Origin: Pseudoxanthobacter soli DSM 19599
Lineage (GTDB): Bacteria > Pseudomonadota > Alphaproteobacteria > Rhizobiales > Segnochrobactraceae
Length of the DNA: 63,204 bases
Direction: 5' to 3'
NCBI GenBank assembly: GCA_945898215.1
Contig: CAMDHY010000011.1
Location: 1-63,204, forward strand
This document shows positions 43,696-52,991 of this stretch, one piece after another; position 1 is the stretch's first letter, and each line of letters opens with the position of its first letter. A program made the translations under genes and the position numbers. Below the pieces are notes generated by a model. That model was not told where the DNA came from. It did no database searches and worked only from the letters and a program-made list of their open reading frames with translations.

Positions 43696-45615
43696 GTGTC
43701 CTCTCAGTCCGCCACGCCGCTGCTCGATCGCATCCGCGGCCCCGCCGACCTGCGCCAGCTTCCCGAGGATCGCCTCACGGACCTCGCGGCCGAGCTTCGC
43801 GCCGAGACGATCGAATCGGTCTCCGTCACCGGCGGCCACCTCGGCGCCGGCCTCGGCGTCGTCGAGCTGACGGTGGCGCTGCACTACGTCTTCGATACAC
43901 CCACCGACAAGGTGATCTGGGACGTCGGCCACCAGGCCTATCCCCACAAGATCCTCACCGGCCGCCGCGACCGCATCCGCACGCTGCGCCAGGGTGGCGG
44001 CCTCTCCGGCTTCACCAAGCGCTCCGAGAGCGAGTACGACCCCTTCGGCGCCGGCCACTCCTCCACCTCGATCTCCGCCGGCCTCGGCATGGCGGTGGCG
44101 CGCGACCTCGACGGCCGGCAGGGGCACGTCATCAGCGTCATCGGCGACGGGGCGATGTCGGCGGGCATGGCCTACGAGGCGATGAACAACGCCGGCGCCA
44201 TGGGCGCGCGCCTGATCGTCGTCCTCAACGACAACGACATGTCGATCGCCCCGCCGGTGGGCGCGCTGTCGCACTATCTCGCCAAGCTCATCTCCGGCCG
44301 CGCCTACCTGACGCTGCGCGACGTCGGCCGCCAGCTGACCTCGCGGCTGCCCGGCCCGATCGACCGCACCATCACCCGGGCGATCGCCCAGACGCGCACC
44401 TTCCTCACCGGTGGCACGCTGTTCGAGCAGCTCGGCTTCTACTATGTCGGCCCGGTCGACGGCCACGATCTCGACCAGCTCGTGCCGGTCCTGAAGAACG
44501 TCCGCGACGCCCACGACGGCCCGATCCTCGTCCACGTCGTGACGAAGAAGGGCAAGGGCTATGCGCCGGCCGAGGCCTCGGCCGACAAGTATCACGGCGT
44601 CGTCAAGTTCGACGTCGTCACCGGTGCGCAGTCGAAGGCGAAGCCGAACGCCCCCGCCTACACCCGCGTCTTCGCCGACAGCCTGATCGCGGCGGCGAAC
44701 GCCGATGACAAGGTGGTGGCGGTGACGGCGGCGATGCCGACCGGCACCGGCCTCGACGTCTTTGCCAAGGCGCATCCGACGCGCTGCTTCGACGTCGGCA
44801 TCGCCGAGCAGCACGCCGTCACCTTCGCGGCTGGGCTCGCCACCGAGGGCTACAAGCCGTTCGTCGCCATCTACTCGACCTTCCTGCAGCGCGCCTACGA
44901 CCAGATCGTCCACGACGTCGCGATCCAGCACTTGCCGGTGCGCTTCGCCCTCGACCGCGGCGGCCTCGTCGGGCCGGACGGCTCAACCCATGCCGGCGCC
45001 TTCGACCTCGCCTATCTCGGCTGCCTGCCGGGCTTCACCATCATGGCGCCCGCCGACGAGGCCGAGCTCGTCCACATGGTGGCGACCGCCGCCGACCATG
45101 ACGACGGCCCGATCGCCTTCCGCTACCCGCGCGGCGAAGGGGTCGGCGTCGCGCTGCCCGCGATCGGCGTGCCGCTGCCGATCGGCCGCGGCCGCGTCGT
45201 CCGCGAGGGCACCGCGGTGGCGCTGCTCTCCATCGGCACGCGGCTGGCCGACTGCCTCGCGGCCGCCGACGAGCTCGCCGCCCGCGGCCTCTCCTGCACC
45301 GTCGCCGACGCGCGCTTCCTGAAGCCGCTCGACGAGGCGCTGGTGCTGCGGCTCGCCCGCGAGCACGCCGTCCTCGTCACCGTCGAGGAGGGCTCGAGCG
45401 GCGGTTTCGGTGCTGCCGTCCTGCAGGCGCTCGCCACCCGCGGCGCCCTCGACAAGGGATTGAAGGTGCGCACGATGGTGCTGCCCGACGCGTTCCTCGA
45501 CCACGACGCGCCGGCCGTGCAGATCGCCCGCGCCGGCCTCGACGCCCGCGGAATCGTCGCGACCGTGCAGCAGGCGCTCGGCGCCGATGGCCGCATCGCG
45601 GCGCTCAGGGCGTGA
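43696..45615 (+). CDS. dxs: 1-deoxy-D-xylulose-5-phosphate synthase
   Basis: A 639-residue thiamine-diphosphate enzyme, first step of the MEP isoprenoid pathway. Marks: [15 protein letters not shown], ThDP motif [35 protein letters not shown], catalytic Glu in [15 protein letters not shown] and [20 protein letters not shown] 43696 is chosen because AGGGGAAGG lies 7 bases upstream and the N terminus then fits; the longer frame would start inside the PpsR sites. Those sites predict joint redox control with pigment genes. Confidence 0.96.
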   Translation: MSSQSATPLLDRIRGPADLRQLPEDRLTDLAAELRAETIESVSVTGGHLGAGLGVVELTVALHYVFDTPTDKVIWDVGHQAYPHKILTGRRDRIRTLRQGGGLSGFTKRSESEYDPFGAGHSSTSISAGLGMAVARDLDGRQGHVISVIGDGAMSAGMAYEAMNNAGAMGARLIVVLNDNDMSIAPPVGALSHYLAKLISGRAYLTLRDVGRQLTSRLPGPIDRTITRAIAQTRTFLTGGTLFEQLGFYYVGPVDGHDLDQLVPVLKNVRDAHDGPILVHVVTKKGKGYAPAEASADKYHGVVKFDVVTGAQSKAKPNAPAYTRVFADSLIAAANADDKVVAVTAAMPTGTGLDVFAKAHPTRCFDVGIAEQHAVTFAAGLATEGYKPFVAIYSTFLQRAYDQIVHDVAIQHLPVRFALDRGGLVGPDGSTHAGAFDLAYLGCLPGFTIMAPADEAELVHMVATAADHDDGPIAFRYPRGEGVGVALPAIGVPLPIGRGRVVREGTAVALLSIGTRLADCLAAADELAARGLSCTVADARFLKPLDEALVLRLAREHAVLVTVEEGSSGGFGAAVLQALATRGALDKGLKVRTMVLPDAFLDHDAPAVQIARAGLDARGIVATVQQALGADGRIAALRA

Positions 45616-45740
45616 CGATGGCACCGGGAAGCGCACGGGCGGAGGTGATCGTGGCGGACCAACTGGCCGAGGGCCGGTCGGCGTCGCGCGTTCCGGGCTT
45701 CGAGGATCGGCCGGCGGCTTCGGCCGGGAGACGCGACACG

Positions 45741-46643
45741 ATGGGTGGCCTCGTCTTCGAGCGCGACGGGCGCGACTGGCCGAACCGCGAGGCGAGCCGG
45801 TTCATCAGGGCCGGTGGCGTGCGCTTCCACTTCCAGGTTGCCGGCGAGGGGCCGCCGCTGCTGATGCTGCACGGCACCGGCGCCTCGACCCACTCCTGGC
45901 GCGCCCTGCTGCCGCGCCTCGCCGAACACTTCACCGTCATCGCCCCGGACCTGCCGGGCCACGGCTTCTCAGAGACGCCGGCGCCCGAGCGGCTGTCGCT
46001 GCCGGCGATGGCGGACGCCGTTGCAGCGCTGCTGCACGAGCTCGAACTCGCGCCGGAGATTGCCGTCGGCCATTCCGCCGGTGCGGCGGTGCTGGTGCGG
46101 ATGGCGCTCGACGGGCGGATCGCGCCGAAGGCGATCGTCAGCCTCGCCGGTGCGCTCCTGCCGCTCGGTGGCTTCGCCGGCCAGATGTTCTCGCCGATCG
46201 CCAAGCTGATGGCGCTCAACCCGGTGGTGCCGCAGTTGTTCGCCTGGCGGGCGAGCAACCCGGCGGTGATCGAGCGCCTGCTCGAGCAGACCGGCTCGCG
46301 CATCGACCCGGAAGGGGCGGCGATCTACGCCCGCCTCGCCCGCACCCGCGGCCACGTCGCCGGCGCGCTCGGCATGATGGCGAACTGGGACCTGAAGAGC
46401 CTCGAGGCCGACCTGCCGCGGCTCACCGTGCCGCTGGTGCTGGTCGCCGGCGGCACCGACCGCATGGTGCGCGCGGAGGTCGCCTACGACGTCCGCCGCC
46501 GTCTTCCGACGGCGGAGGTGGTGATGCTGCGCGGCCTCGGCCACCTCGCCCACGAGGAGAAGCCGGAGCTCATCGCCGGGATCATCGAGCGGGCTGCGGG
46601 ACTTCCCCGGGCGGATGGACTTCCCCCGGCGGGAGGCGCCTGA
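45741..46643 (+). CDS. bchO: BchO, alpha/beta hydrolase linked to Mg chelation
   Basis: A 300-residue alpha/beta hydrolase: LMLHGTGASTHSWRALLP (oxyanion region), nucleophile Ser in GHSAGAAVLVRMA, and a C-terminal His in GLGHLAHEEKPE. DGRDWPNREASRF at the N terminus is the BchO-specific start, so ATG 45741 (GGGAG upstream) is used. An in-frame GTG at 45612, overlapping the dxs stop, would add 43 residues. The reaction is not settled; the gene usually travels with bchI and bchD. Confidence 0.9.
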   Translation: MGGLVFERDGRDWPNREASRFIRAGGVRFHFQVAGEGPPLLMLHGTGASTHSWRALLPRLAEHFTVIAPDLPGHGFSETPAPERLSLPAMADAVAALLHELELAPEIAVGHSAGAAVLVRMALDGRIAPKAIVSLAGALLPLGGFAGQMFSPIAKLMALNPVVPQLFAWRASNPAVIERLLEQTGSRIDPEGAAIYARLARTRGHVAGALGMMANWDLKSLEADLPRLTVPLVLVAGGTDRMVRAEVAYDVRRRLPTAEVVMLRGLGHLAHEEKPELIAGIIERAAGLPRADGLPPAGGA

Positions 46644-46645
46644 CC

Positions 46646-48223
46646 GTGGCGGTGGCGCTGCGCAGGATCGAGAGCAATAGGCAGGGCGGGGGAGACGCCG
46701 CCGACGGCCCGCCGTGGGCGCCGCGGCCCGGTGACACGCGACCGCACGCCGTCGTCATCGGCGCCGGCTTCGGTGGCCTCGCCGCCGCCGTCCGCCTCGG
46801 CGCGCGCGGCTGGCGCGTCACCGTGCTCGAGCGCCTCGAGCAGCCGGGCGGGCGCGCCTGCGTGTTCCGGCAGGACGGCTTCACCTTCGACGCCGGGCCG
46901 ACCATCGTCACCGCCCCGCAGCTCTTCGAGGAACTGTGGGCGCTCGCCGGCCGGCGCTTTTCCGACGATATCGACCTGCGCTCGATCTCGCCGTTCTACC
47001 GGCTGTCGTACGCCGACGGCACCGACCTCGACGTCTCCGCCGATCCCGACGCCATGCGGGCGGCGGTGGCGCGGCTGTCGCCGGGCGATGTCGACGGCTA
47101 CGAGCGCTTCCTGAAGGCGAGCGAGCAGCTCTGCCGCCTCGGCTTCGAGGAACTCGGCGACGTGCCGTTCGGCTCCTGGACGGACATGGCCCGCATCGCC
47201 CCGGCGCTGATCCGCCACTCCGCCTGGCGGTCGGTCTACGGGCTGGTGGCGCAGTACGTGAAGGACGAGCGGCTGCGCATCGCGCTGTCGTTCCACCCCT
47301 TGTTCATCGGCGGGAACCCGTTCCGGGCGACCGCGATCTACGCGCTCATCGCCTATCTCGAGCGCAAGTGGGGCGTGCATTTCCCGATCGGCGGCACCGG
47401 CCGGCTGGTCGACGGCCTCGTCTCGCTGATCGAAGGACAGGGCGGACGGCTCGCCTGCCATGCCGACGTCGCCGAGATCACGCTCGCCGGCGGCCGCGCC
47501 TCCGGCGTGCGGCTCGCCTCGGGCGAATTGATCGCCGCCGACATCGTCGTCTCCAACGCCGATGCCGCCTGGACCTACGGCAAGCTCCTGCCGGCCGCTG
47601 CGCGCAAGCGCTGGAGCGACGCCAAGCTCGCCCGCGCCCGCCAGTCGATGAGCCTGTTCGTCTGGTATTTCGGCACCGACCGGACCTATCCGGACGTACC
47701 CCACCACACCATCCTGCTCGGCCCGCGCTACAAGGGCTTGCTCACCGACATCTTCGACCGCAAGGTGCTGGCCGAGGACTTCAGCCTTTATCTGCACCGG
47801 CCGACCGCCACCGACCCGGCGCTGGCGCCGGCCGGCTGCGAGGCCTTCTACGTGCTGTCGCCGGTGCCGAACCTCGCAGGCGCCACCGACTGGACGGGGG
47901 CCGCCGAGCCCTATCGGGCGGCAATCCAGCAGCGCCTGGAAGAAACCGTGCTGCCCGGCCTCGGCCGCCACGTCGTCACCTCCCGCCTGATGACGCCGCT
48001 CGATTTCCGCGACCGGCTGAACGCCTGGCAGGGCGCGGCCTTCGGGCTCGAGCCGGTGCTCACCCAGAGCGCGTGGTTCCGGCCCCACAACGCCTCCGAG
48101 GACATCGACGGGCTCTATCTCGTCGGCGCCGGCACCCATCCGGGCGCCGGTGTTCCGGGCGTGCTCTCCTCCGCCAAGGTCCTCGACAGGGTCGTGCCGC
48201 ATGCCGCCGCCTTCGCCCGCTGA
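46646..48223 (+). CDS. crtI: Phytoene desaturase CrtI
   Basis: A 525-residue FAD enzyme turning phytoene into neurosporene/lycopene. FAD motif VVIGAGFGGLAAAVRLGARG near residue 33, GRACVFRQDGFTFDAGPTIV (key part DGFTFDAGPT) and C-terminal GLYLVGAGTHPGAGVPGVL. GTG 46646 has GGGAGG 9 bases upstream. Roughly 30 extra N-terminal residues precede the FAD motif. crtB starts inside its 3' end (23-base overlap). Confidence 0.95.
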   Translation: MAVALRRIESNRQGGGDAADGPPWAPRPGDTRPHAVVIGAGFGGLAAAVRLGARGWRVTVLERLEQPGGRACVFRQDGFTFDAGPTIVTAPQLFEELWALAGRRFSDDIDLRSISPFYRLSYADGTDLDVSADPDAMRAAVARLSPGDVDGYERFLKASEQLCRLGFEELGDVPFGSWTDMARIAPALIRHSAWRSVYGLVAQYVKDERLRIALSFHPLFIGGNPFRATAIYALIAYLERKWGVHFPIGGTGRLVDGLVSLIEGQGGRLACHADVAEITLAGGRASGVRLASGELIAADIVVSNADAAWTYGKLLPAAARKRWSDAKLARARQSMSLFVWYFGTDRTYPDVPHHTILLGPRYKGLLTDIFDRKVLAEDFSLYLHRPTATDPALAPAGCEAFYVLSPVPNLAGATDWTGAAEPYRAAIQQRLEETVLPGLGRHVVTSRLMTPLDFRDRLNAWQGAAFGLEPVLTQSAWFRPHNASEDIDGLYLVGAGTHPGAGVPGVLSSAKVLDRVVPHAAAFAR

Positions 48224-49364
48224 CGCCCCGACGCGGCCGCCGGTGCGGGCCGCCGCCTTTCCGGGTGCGCCCGCGCGCGCCGCCGCCGCGTCGAGCGGGA
48301 TCTCGCCGGCCGACCTCGCCGCCTGCCGGCGGCTGCTGGCCGACGGCTCGAAGTGGTTCTTCGCCGCCTCGCTCTTGCTGCCGACGCGCGTGCGGGCGCC
48401 GGCGACCGCCCTCTACGCCTTCTGCCGGGTGGCCGACGACGTCGTCGACCGCGAGGGCGGGCCAGCGGCGCTCGCCCGCCTGACCGAGCGCCTCGACCGC
48501 GCCTATGCCGGCCGGCCGCTCGACCATCCGGTCGACCGAGCCTTCGCCGCCAACGTCGCGCACTTCGCCCTGCCGCGGGCGCTGCCGGAGGCGCTGCTCG
48601 ACGGCTTCGCCTGGGACGAGGCGGGGCGGCGCTACGAGACGCTCGCCGACCTCGAAGCCTATGGCGTGCGCGTCGCCGGCTCGGTCGGCGCGATGATGGC
48701 GGTGCTGATGGGGGTGCGCGACGCCGCGGCGCTTGCCCGCGCCACCGACCTCGGCGTCGCCATGCAACTCACCAACATCGCCCGCGACGTCGGCGAGGAC
48801 GCCCGCGCGGGGCGCGTCTACCTGCCGCTCGCCTGGCTCGCCGAGGCCGGCCTCGACGCCGACCGTTTCCTCGCCGCCCCTCGCCACGATGCGGCGCTGG
48901 CGTCCGTCGTCGGCCGTCTCGTCGCCGCCGCCGATACCCTCTACGCGCGGGCCGATGCCGGCATCGCCGCCCTGCCGCGCGACTGCCGCCCGGCGATCCG
49001 CGCCGCCCGCCTGATCTATGCGGAGATCGGCCGCGAGGTCGTCCGCGCCGGCTGCGATTCGGTCACCCGCCGGGCCGTCGTCTCGAAGCGCCGCAAGCTG
49101 GCGCTCGCCGCCCAGGCCGCAGGCGCGCTCGCTTCGCTGCATCGGCCCGATACGTCGCCACCGCTGGCCGCGGCGCTCTACGTGGTCGAGGCGGCCGCGC
49201 GGCCGACCCCGGCGCGTGCCGTGACGGCCGCGGCGCCGAAGGGCGTCGACTTCGTCCTCGACCTGTTCGAGCGGCTGGAGCGCCAGGGGCAGGGAGGTCT
49301 CGGAGGCGGCGCGCTCGGTGCTGGCGCCCTCGGGGCCGGCGTGCCGGCCTCCGCCGACCACTGA
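48201..49364 (+). CDS. crtB: Phytoene synthase CrtB
   Basis: A 387-residue squalene/phytoene synthase that joins two GGPP. The two Asp-rich motifs are YAFCRVADDVVD and TNIARDVGEDA. GRVYLPLAWL follows the second. The N-terminal 35 residues are Ala/Pro-rich; the C-terminal tail is Gly/Ala-rich. It is coupled to crtI by a 23-base overlap. Confidence 0.94.
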   Translation: MPPPSPADAPTRPPVRAAAFPGAPARAAAASSGISPADLAACRRLLADGSKWFFAASLLLPTRVRAPATALYAFCRVADDVVDREGGPAALARLTERLDRAYAGRPLDHPVDRAFAANVAHFALPRALPEALLDGFAWDEAGRRYETLADLEAYGVRVAGSVGAMMAVLMGVRDAAALARATDLGVAMQLTNIARDVGEDARAGRVYLPLAWLAEAGLDADRFLAAPRHDAALASVVGRLVAAADTLYARADAGIAALPRDCRPAIRAARLIYAEIGREVVRAGCDSVTRRAVVSKRRKLALAAQAAGALASLHRPDTSPPLAAALYVVEAAARPTPARAVTAAAPKGVDFVLDLFERLERQGQGGLGGGALGAGALGAGVPASADH

Positions 49365-49376
49365 CGGCGGCCCGCG

Positions 49377-49547
49377 ATGACCTCCGGCTGGATCATCTTC
49401 CTCGAGATCCTGCTGGTGCTCGGGCTCGCGATCGGCTGGGGCGTCCACGAGATCCGCACGCTCAACCGCCTGAAGCGCGAGCGCGAGGCGCGGGAGAAGG
49501 CCGAGGGCGGTGCGACGGCTCAGGGTCCGACGGGCGACGGCGCCTGA
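49377..49547 (+). CDS. Small single-helix membrane protein downstream of crtB
   Basis: A 56-residue frame, ATG 49377 to TGA 49547, 12 bases after crtB. It has one N-terminal membrane helix (WIIFLEILLVLGLAIGWGV), then a charged helix (LNRLKREREAREKAEG) and a short Gly/Thr tail. The pattern is that of a real small bitopic protein with a cytoplasmic tail. A gene of this kind after crtB is seen in other purple bacteria as far as I recall, with no known function; it might help hold carotenoid enzymes at the membrane. It is convergent with crtC (6-base gap). Confidence 0.75.
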   Translation: MTSGWIIFLEILLVLGLAIGWGVHEIRTLNRLKREREAREKAEGGATAQGPTGDGA

Positions 49548-49553
49548 GCCGCC

Positions 49554-50483
49554 TCAGCGGCGCCGCCGTGGCATCTTGAACGGTAGCATCATCTGCACGA
49601 CGGGGCTCGCGAAGCGGTCGAGCGACAGGCTCTCGTGCACCGAGCGCACGTCCTCGCCTTTGAGCCGGTGCGCCACCAGCGAGCGGGCGTAGAACGGCGT
49701 GTCCTCCAGCGTCACGGCGACGCTCGCCGGCGCGCCGGGTTCGGTGCGGGTGCCGCGGGCGATCCGCCAGCCGGTCGATGGCAGCGTCGCCCGCGGTGGC
49801 GGCTCGAAGGCGGTGACGGCGCCGTCGCGGCCGATGGCGAGCGCCAGTGGCAGGTCGGTGCCGTCGCGGCGCTCGACGTCGTAGAGCACCGCGGCGCCGT
49901 CGCGGGTGGCGGCGCGCGACCAGTCCCAGCGGGAAAAGTCGCGGGAAAGCGGTGCTTCGCCGCGGTTTGAGTCGAGGTAGCCCGCGCCGCGCCAGGTAAG
50001 CCTGGGCCGCTCGAACTCCACCTCGATGCGGCCGAACGGGGCGACGGGGAACCAGCGGTGGTCGCCTCCCGCGTCGAGGGCGAAGGAGGCGCCGGTCAGC
50101 ACGGCCGGGTGGAAGCGGACGCGGCCCTTCAGGCGCGAGGGGATCGGCACCGTCACCTCGTCGATGGCGAGCACCAGCGCGTCGCCCTCCCAGGTGGCCC
50201 GGCTCGGGCCGATGGCGAGGGTATCGGCGGTGCGGACGAGGCCGGCGCGGCCGCGCTCGGTCATCGCCCAGCGCTTGCCGGCGTCGCCATAGAGGGCGAC
50301 GTTCATCGCCGCGTGGTCGAAGGGGTCGGCGGGGCCGCGCCGGCGCTGCAGTGCGTAGTAGGGCGAGAACACGCTGCCGACGAGCGCGATGATGGTGAGG
50401 CCGTGGCGGCCGTCGTCGCTCAGGCCGTCGAGATACCACCAGACATAGCCGCCCGGCGCGACGGGGTCGTCGAAGCGAGGGCC
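49554..50483 (-). CDS. crtC: Hydroxyneurosporene synthase (carotenoid 1,2-hydratase) CrtC; start codon unresolved
   Basis: The C-terminal ~310 residues are plainly CrtC: GPRFDDPVAPGGYVWWYLDG, LTIIALVGSVFSPYYALQRR (key part SVFSPYYALQRR), DHAAMNVALYG, PFGRIEVEFERP. It adds water to neurosporene/lycopene ends on the spirilloxanthin route. No ATG, GTG or TTG lies in frame close to the conserved N terminus at 50483. The nearest are ATG 50768, which would add 95 junk-like residues inside crtD, and GTG 50372, which would remove the PGGYVWW core. The coordinates given mark the conserved part only. Confidence 0.85.
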   Translation of the reverse strand, partial: GPRFDDPVAPGGYVWWYLDGLSDDGRHGLTIIALVGSVFSPYYALQRRRGPADPFDHAAMNVALYGDAGKRWAMTERGRAGLVRTADTLAIGPSRATWEGDALVLAIDEVTVPIPSRLKGRVRFHPAVLTGASFALDAGGDHRWFPVAPFGRIEVEFERPRLTWRGAGYLDSNRGEAPLSRDFSRWDWSRAATRDGAAVLYDVERRDGTDLPLALAIGRDGAVTAFEPPPRATLPSTGWRIARGTRTEPGAPASVAVTLEDTPFYARSLVAHRLKGEDVRSVHESLSLDRFASPVVQMMLPFKMPRRRR

Positions 50484-51964
50484 GCGAGCGCCGCCTCCGC
50501 CGCCAGTCGGCCGGAGATCGCCGCCATCGGCACCCCCGGGCCCGGATGGGTGCTGCCCCCCGCCACGAACAGGCCCGGCAGCCGGGTCGCCGGTCCCGGC
50601 CGGCGGAACGAGGCCATCCAGCCGTGCGAGGCGCGGCCGTAGAGGGCGCCCCCCGTCGCCGGGAACATCGCCTCGAAGTCCGCCGGCGTCGTCGTCACCG
50701 TCGCCGCCGGGTCGCGGTCGACCGTCAGGCCGCAGCGGGAGAGGAACGCGAAGGTCCGGTCGGCGCATCGGGCGATCTCCGAGGGGTCTTGGGATTGGCC
50801 GTCGCCGGCCGCGGGCGCGTTGATGAGGACGAGCAGGCGCTCGGCCTCGCCGGGGTTGGCGAGGCCGCCGCCGTCGTCGCGGTCCTGGGCGCAGACATAG
50901 ACGGTGGGCGCCTTCGGCAGCCGGCGGTGGCCGAGGATGTCGGCGAACTCGGCCTGGTAGTCGTCCGAGAAGAAGACCGTGTGGCGGGCGAGGGGGAAGC
51001 CCTCCGTGCGCGCCGTGAGCGACCAGGTGACGGCCGACAGTGAGCGCTCGCGCGGTCGTGTCGGCGGCACTGCCTTCGCCGTCCCCGGGCCGAAGCGGCC
51101 GTCGGCCAGCGCCGCGACGTCGGCGTTGCAGACGACGACGTCGGCCGGCAGCACGTCGCCGTTCGCCAGCCGCACGGCGCTGGCGCGGCCGTTGGTGACG
51201 ACGATGCGCGTCGCGGCGCTGCCGTAGTGGATGCGCGCGCCGCGCGCCTCGGCGAGGCCGGCGAGGGTAGCGGCGAGGCGGTGCATGCCGCCGTCGATCA
51301 GCCACACCCCTTCCTGCTCGACGTGGGCGACGAGCATCAGCGTCGCCGGGGCGGCGAACGGCGAGGAGCCGCAATAGGTGGCGTAGCGGCCGAAGAGCTG
51401 GCGCAGGCGCGGGTCGGCGAAGTGTTCGCCGAGCGCGTCCCACAGCGTCTTGAACGGCGTGATGCGCATCAGTTCACCGATGCGGCCGAGGCCGACGGTG
51501 CGCGTCAGCCCGATCGGGCTTGGTCGCGGCGCCTCGATGAACGGGTGCTCGAGGGTGTTGAAGACGGCGCACGCGCGCGCCGCGAACGCCCGGTAGCCCT
51601 TCGCCTCGGCGGCGCCGGCGAAGGCGCCGATGGCGTCGGCCGAGCGCTCGACGTCGGCGAAGAGGTCGAGGCGGCCGCCGTCGGCCCAGGCGTGGCGGGC
51701 GAGCACATCGGCCGGGCGCAGCGACAGGTGGGCGTCGAGGCGCTCGCCGACAGCGTCGAAGATGCGGTCGAAGACGCGGCGGAGCGTGAACACCGTCGGG
51801 CCCGAATCGACCGGGCGGCCGCCGACGGCGACCTCCCGCATCTTGCCGCCGGGCCGCTCGGCCGCCTCCACGACGGTGACGTCGGCGCCGCGCGCGGCCA
51901 TCAGCAGCGCGGCGACGAGGCCGCCGATGCCGGCTCCGATGACGACGACGCGATCGGTGGCCAA
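50420..51964 (-). CDS. crtD: Methoxyneurosporene/1-hydroxycarotenoid 3,4-desaturase CrtD
   Basis: A 514-residue FAD desaturase of the CrtI family. FAD motif VVVIGAGIGGLVAALLMAARG at the N terminus, VDSGPTVFTLRRVFD, and C-terminal LFVAGGSTHPGPGVPMAAISG. TTG 51964 is chosen because GGAAGGGAG lies 5 bases before it and it leads straight into the FAD strand. The last 60 bases overlap crtC in another frame. It diverges from crtE; PpsR-like sites lie between them. Confidence 0.93.
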   Translation of the reverse strand: MATDRVVVIGAGIGGLVAALLMAARGADVTVVEAAERPGGKMREVAVGGRPVDSGPTVFTLRRVFDRIFDAVGERLDAHLSLRPADVLARHAWADGGRLDLFADVERSADAIGAFAGAAEAKGYRAFAARACAVFNTLEHPFIEAPRPSPIGLTRTVGLGRIGELMRITPFKTLWDALGEHFADPRLRQLFGRYATYCGSSPFAAPATLMLVAHVEQEGVWLIDGGMHRLAATLAGLAEARGARIHYGSAATRIVVTNGRASAVRLANGDVLPADVVVCNADVAALADGRFGPGTAKAVPPTRPRERSLSAVTWSLTARTEGFPLARHTVFFSDDYQAEFADILGHRRLPKAPTVYVCAQDRDDGGGLANPGEAERLLVLINAPAAGDGQSQDPSEIARCADRTFAFLSRCGLTVDRDPAATVTTTPADFEAMFPATGGALYGRASHGWMASFRRPGPATRLPGLFVAGGSTHPGPGVPMAAISGRLAAEAALAALASTTPSRRAAMSGGISTA

Positions 51965-52023
51965 CGGCGCTCCCTTCCCGCCGCGCCCGCCCGTCCAGGG
52001 CGATTGACACGAGGCGGCGTTGA

Positions 52024-52067
52024 CGTCCATTCTAGTTGACACATAAGGCCGACAACAAGAACTTACA
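52024..52067. promoter_or_regulatory. Paired degenerate PpsR sites between crtD and crtE
   Basis: CGTCCATTCTAGTTGACA (52024-52041) and CGACAACAAGAACTTACA (52050-52067) keep the right half ACA of TGT-N12-ACA and differ in the left half by one or two bases; the gap is 8 bases. The first contains TTGACA (52036-52041), a -35 pointing to crtE, 49 bases before its ATG. Confidence 0.5.
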
Positions 52068-52089
52068 CTTCCAATCGTCGGAGGATCGC

Positions 52090-52959
52090 ATGGACGCCAA
52101 GGGCAGGGTCGAACGAGCGCTCGACGAGGCAGTGGCCCATGCGGAGGCCCCGGGCTGTCCGCCGCGCTTCGCCGAGGCGATCCGCTATGCGGTGTTCCCG
52201 GGCGGTGCCCGCATCCGCCCGCGGCTGGCGCTCGCCATCGCCTGGGCCTGCGGCGACGACACACCGGACCTCGCCGATGCGGCAGCGGCCGCGATCGAGC
52301 TCCTGCACTGCGCCTCGCTGGTGCATGACGACATGCCCTGCTTCGACGACGCCGACATGCGGCGCGGCAAACCGTCGGTCCATGCCGAGTACGGCGAGAG
52401 CCTCGCGCTCTTGACCGGCGACGCCCTGATCATCGCCGCCTTCGAGACGCTCGCCCGCGCCGGCGCGGCGCGGCCGGAGCGGCTCGCGCCGCTGGTGCGG
52501 CTCGTCGCCCGCGCCGTCGGCGCGCCGGGCGGCATCTGCGCCGGCCAGGCGTGGGAGTGCGAGGCCTATGTCGACGTCGTCGACTATCACCGCGCCAAGA
52601 CCGGCGCGCTGTTCGCCGGCGCAACGATGGCGGGTGCCGCTGCGGCGGGGCACGCCCCGGAGCCGTGGCGGGCGCTCGGCGAGATGATCGGCGAGGCCTT
52701 CCAGGTCGCCGACGACATCCGCGACGCCACCGAAACGGCCGAGGCGATCGGCAAGCCGGTCGGCCGCGACGCGGCGCTCGGCCGCCCGAACGCGGTGCGC
52801 CGCTATGGCTTCGACGGCGCGGTGGAGCGATTGACGGCCCTCGTGCTCGACGCCGTCGGCACCATTCCCGCCTGCCCGGGCCAGGCGCCGCTGCGGGCCC
52901 TGATCCTCCACGAGGTCAAGCAGTTCCTGCCGAAGCAGGTGGTGCTCAGGGCGGCCTGA
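52090..52959 (+). CDS. crtE: Geranylgeranyl diphosphate synthase CrtE
   Basis: A 289-residue trans-prenyltransferase. First Asp-rich motif LVHDDMPCFDDADMRRGKPS, second FQVADDIRDATET; LTGDALIIAAFE between. It supplies C20 units for phytoene and for the bacteriochlorophyll tail. ATG 52090 has GGAGG 7 bases upstream. crtF follows after 32 bases. Confidence 0.94.
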   Translation: MDAKGRVERALDEAVAHAEAPGCPPRFAEAIRYAVFPGGARIRPRLALAIAWACGDDTPDLADAAAAAIELLHCASLVHDDMPCFDDADMRRGKPSVHAEYGESLALLTGDALIIAAFETLARAGAARPERLAPLVRLVARAVGAPGGICAGQAWECEAYVDVVDYHRAKTGALFAGATMAGAAAAGHAPEPWRALGEMIGEAFQVADDIRDATETAEAIGKPVGRDAALGRPNAVRRYGFDGAVERLTALVLDAVGTIPACPGQAPLRALILHEVKQFLPKQVVLRAA

Positions 52960-52991
52960 GGGTCGACGGCACCCCCGCAGGAACACCGGAC

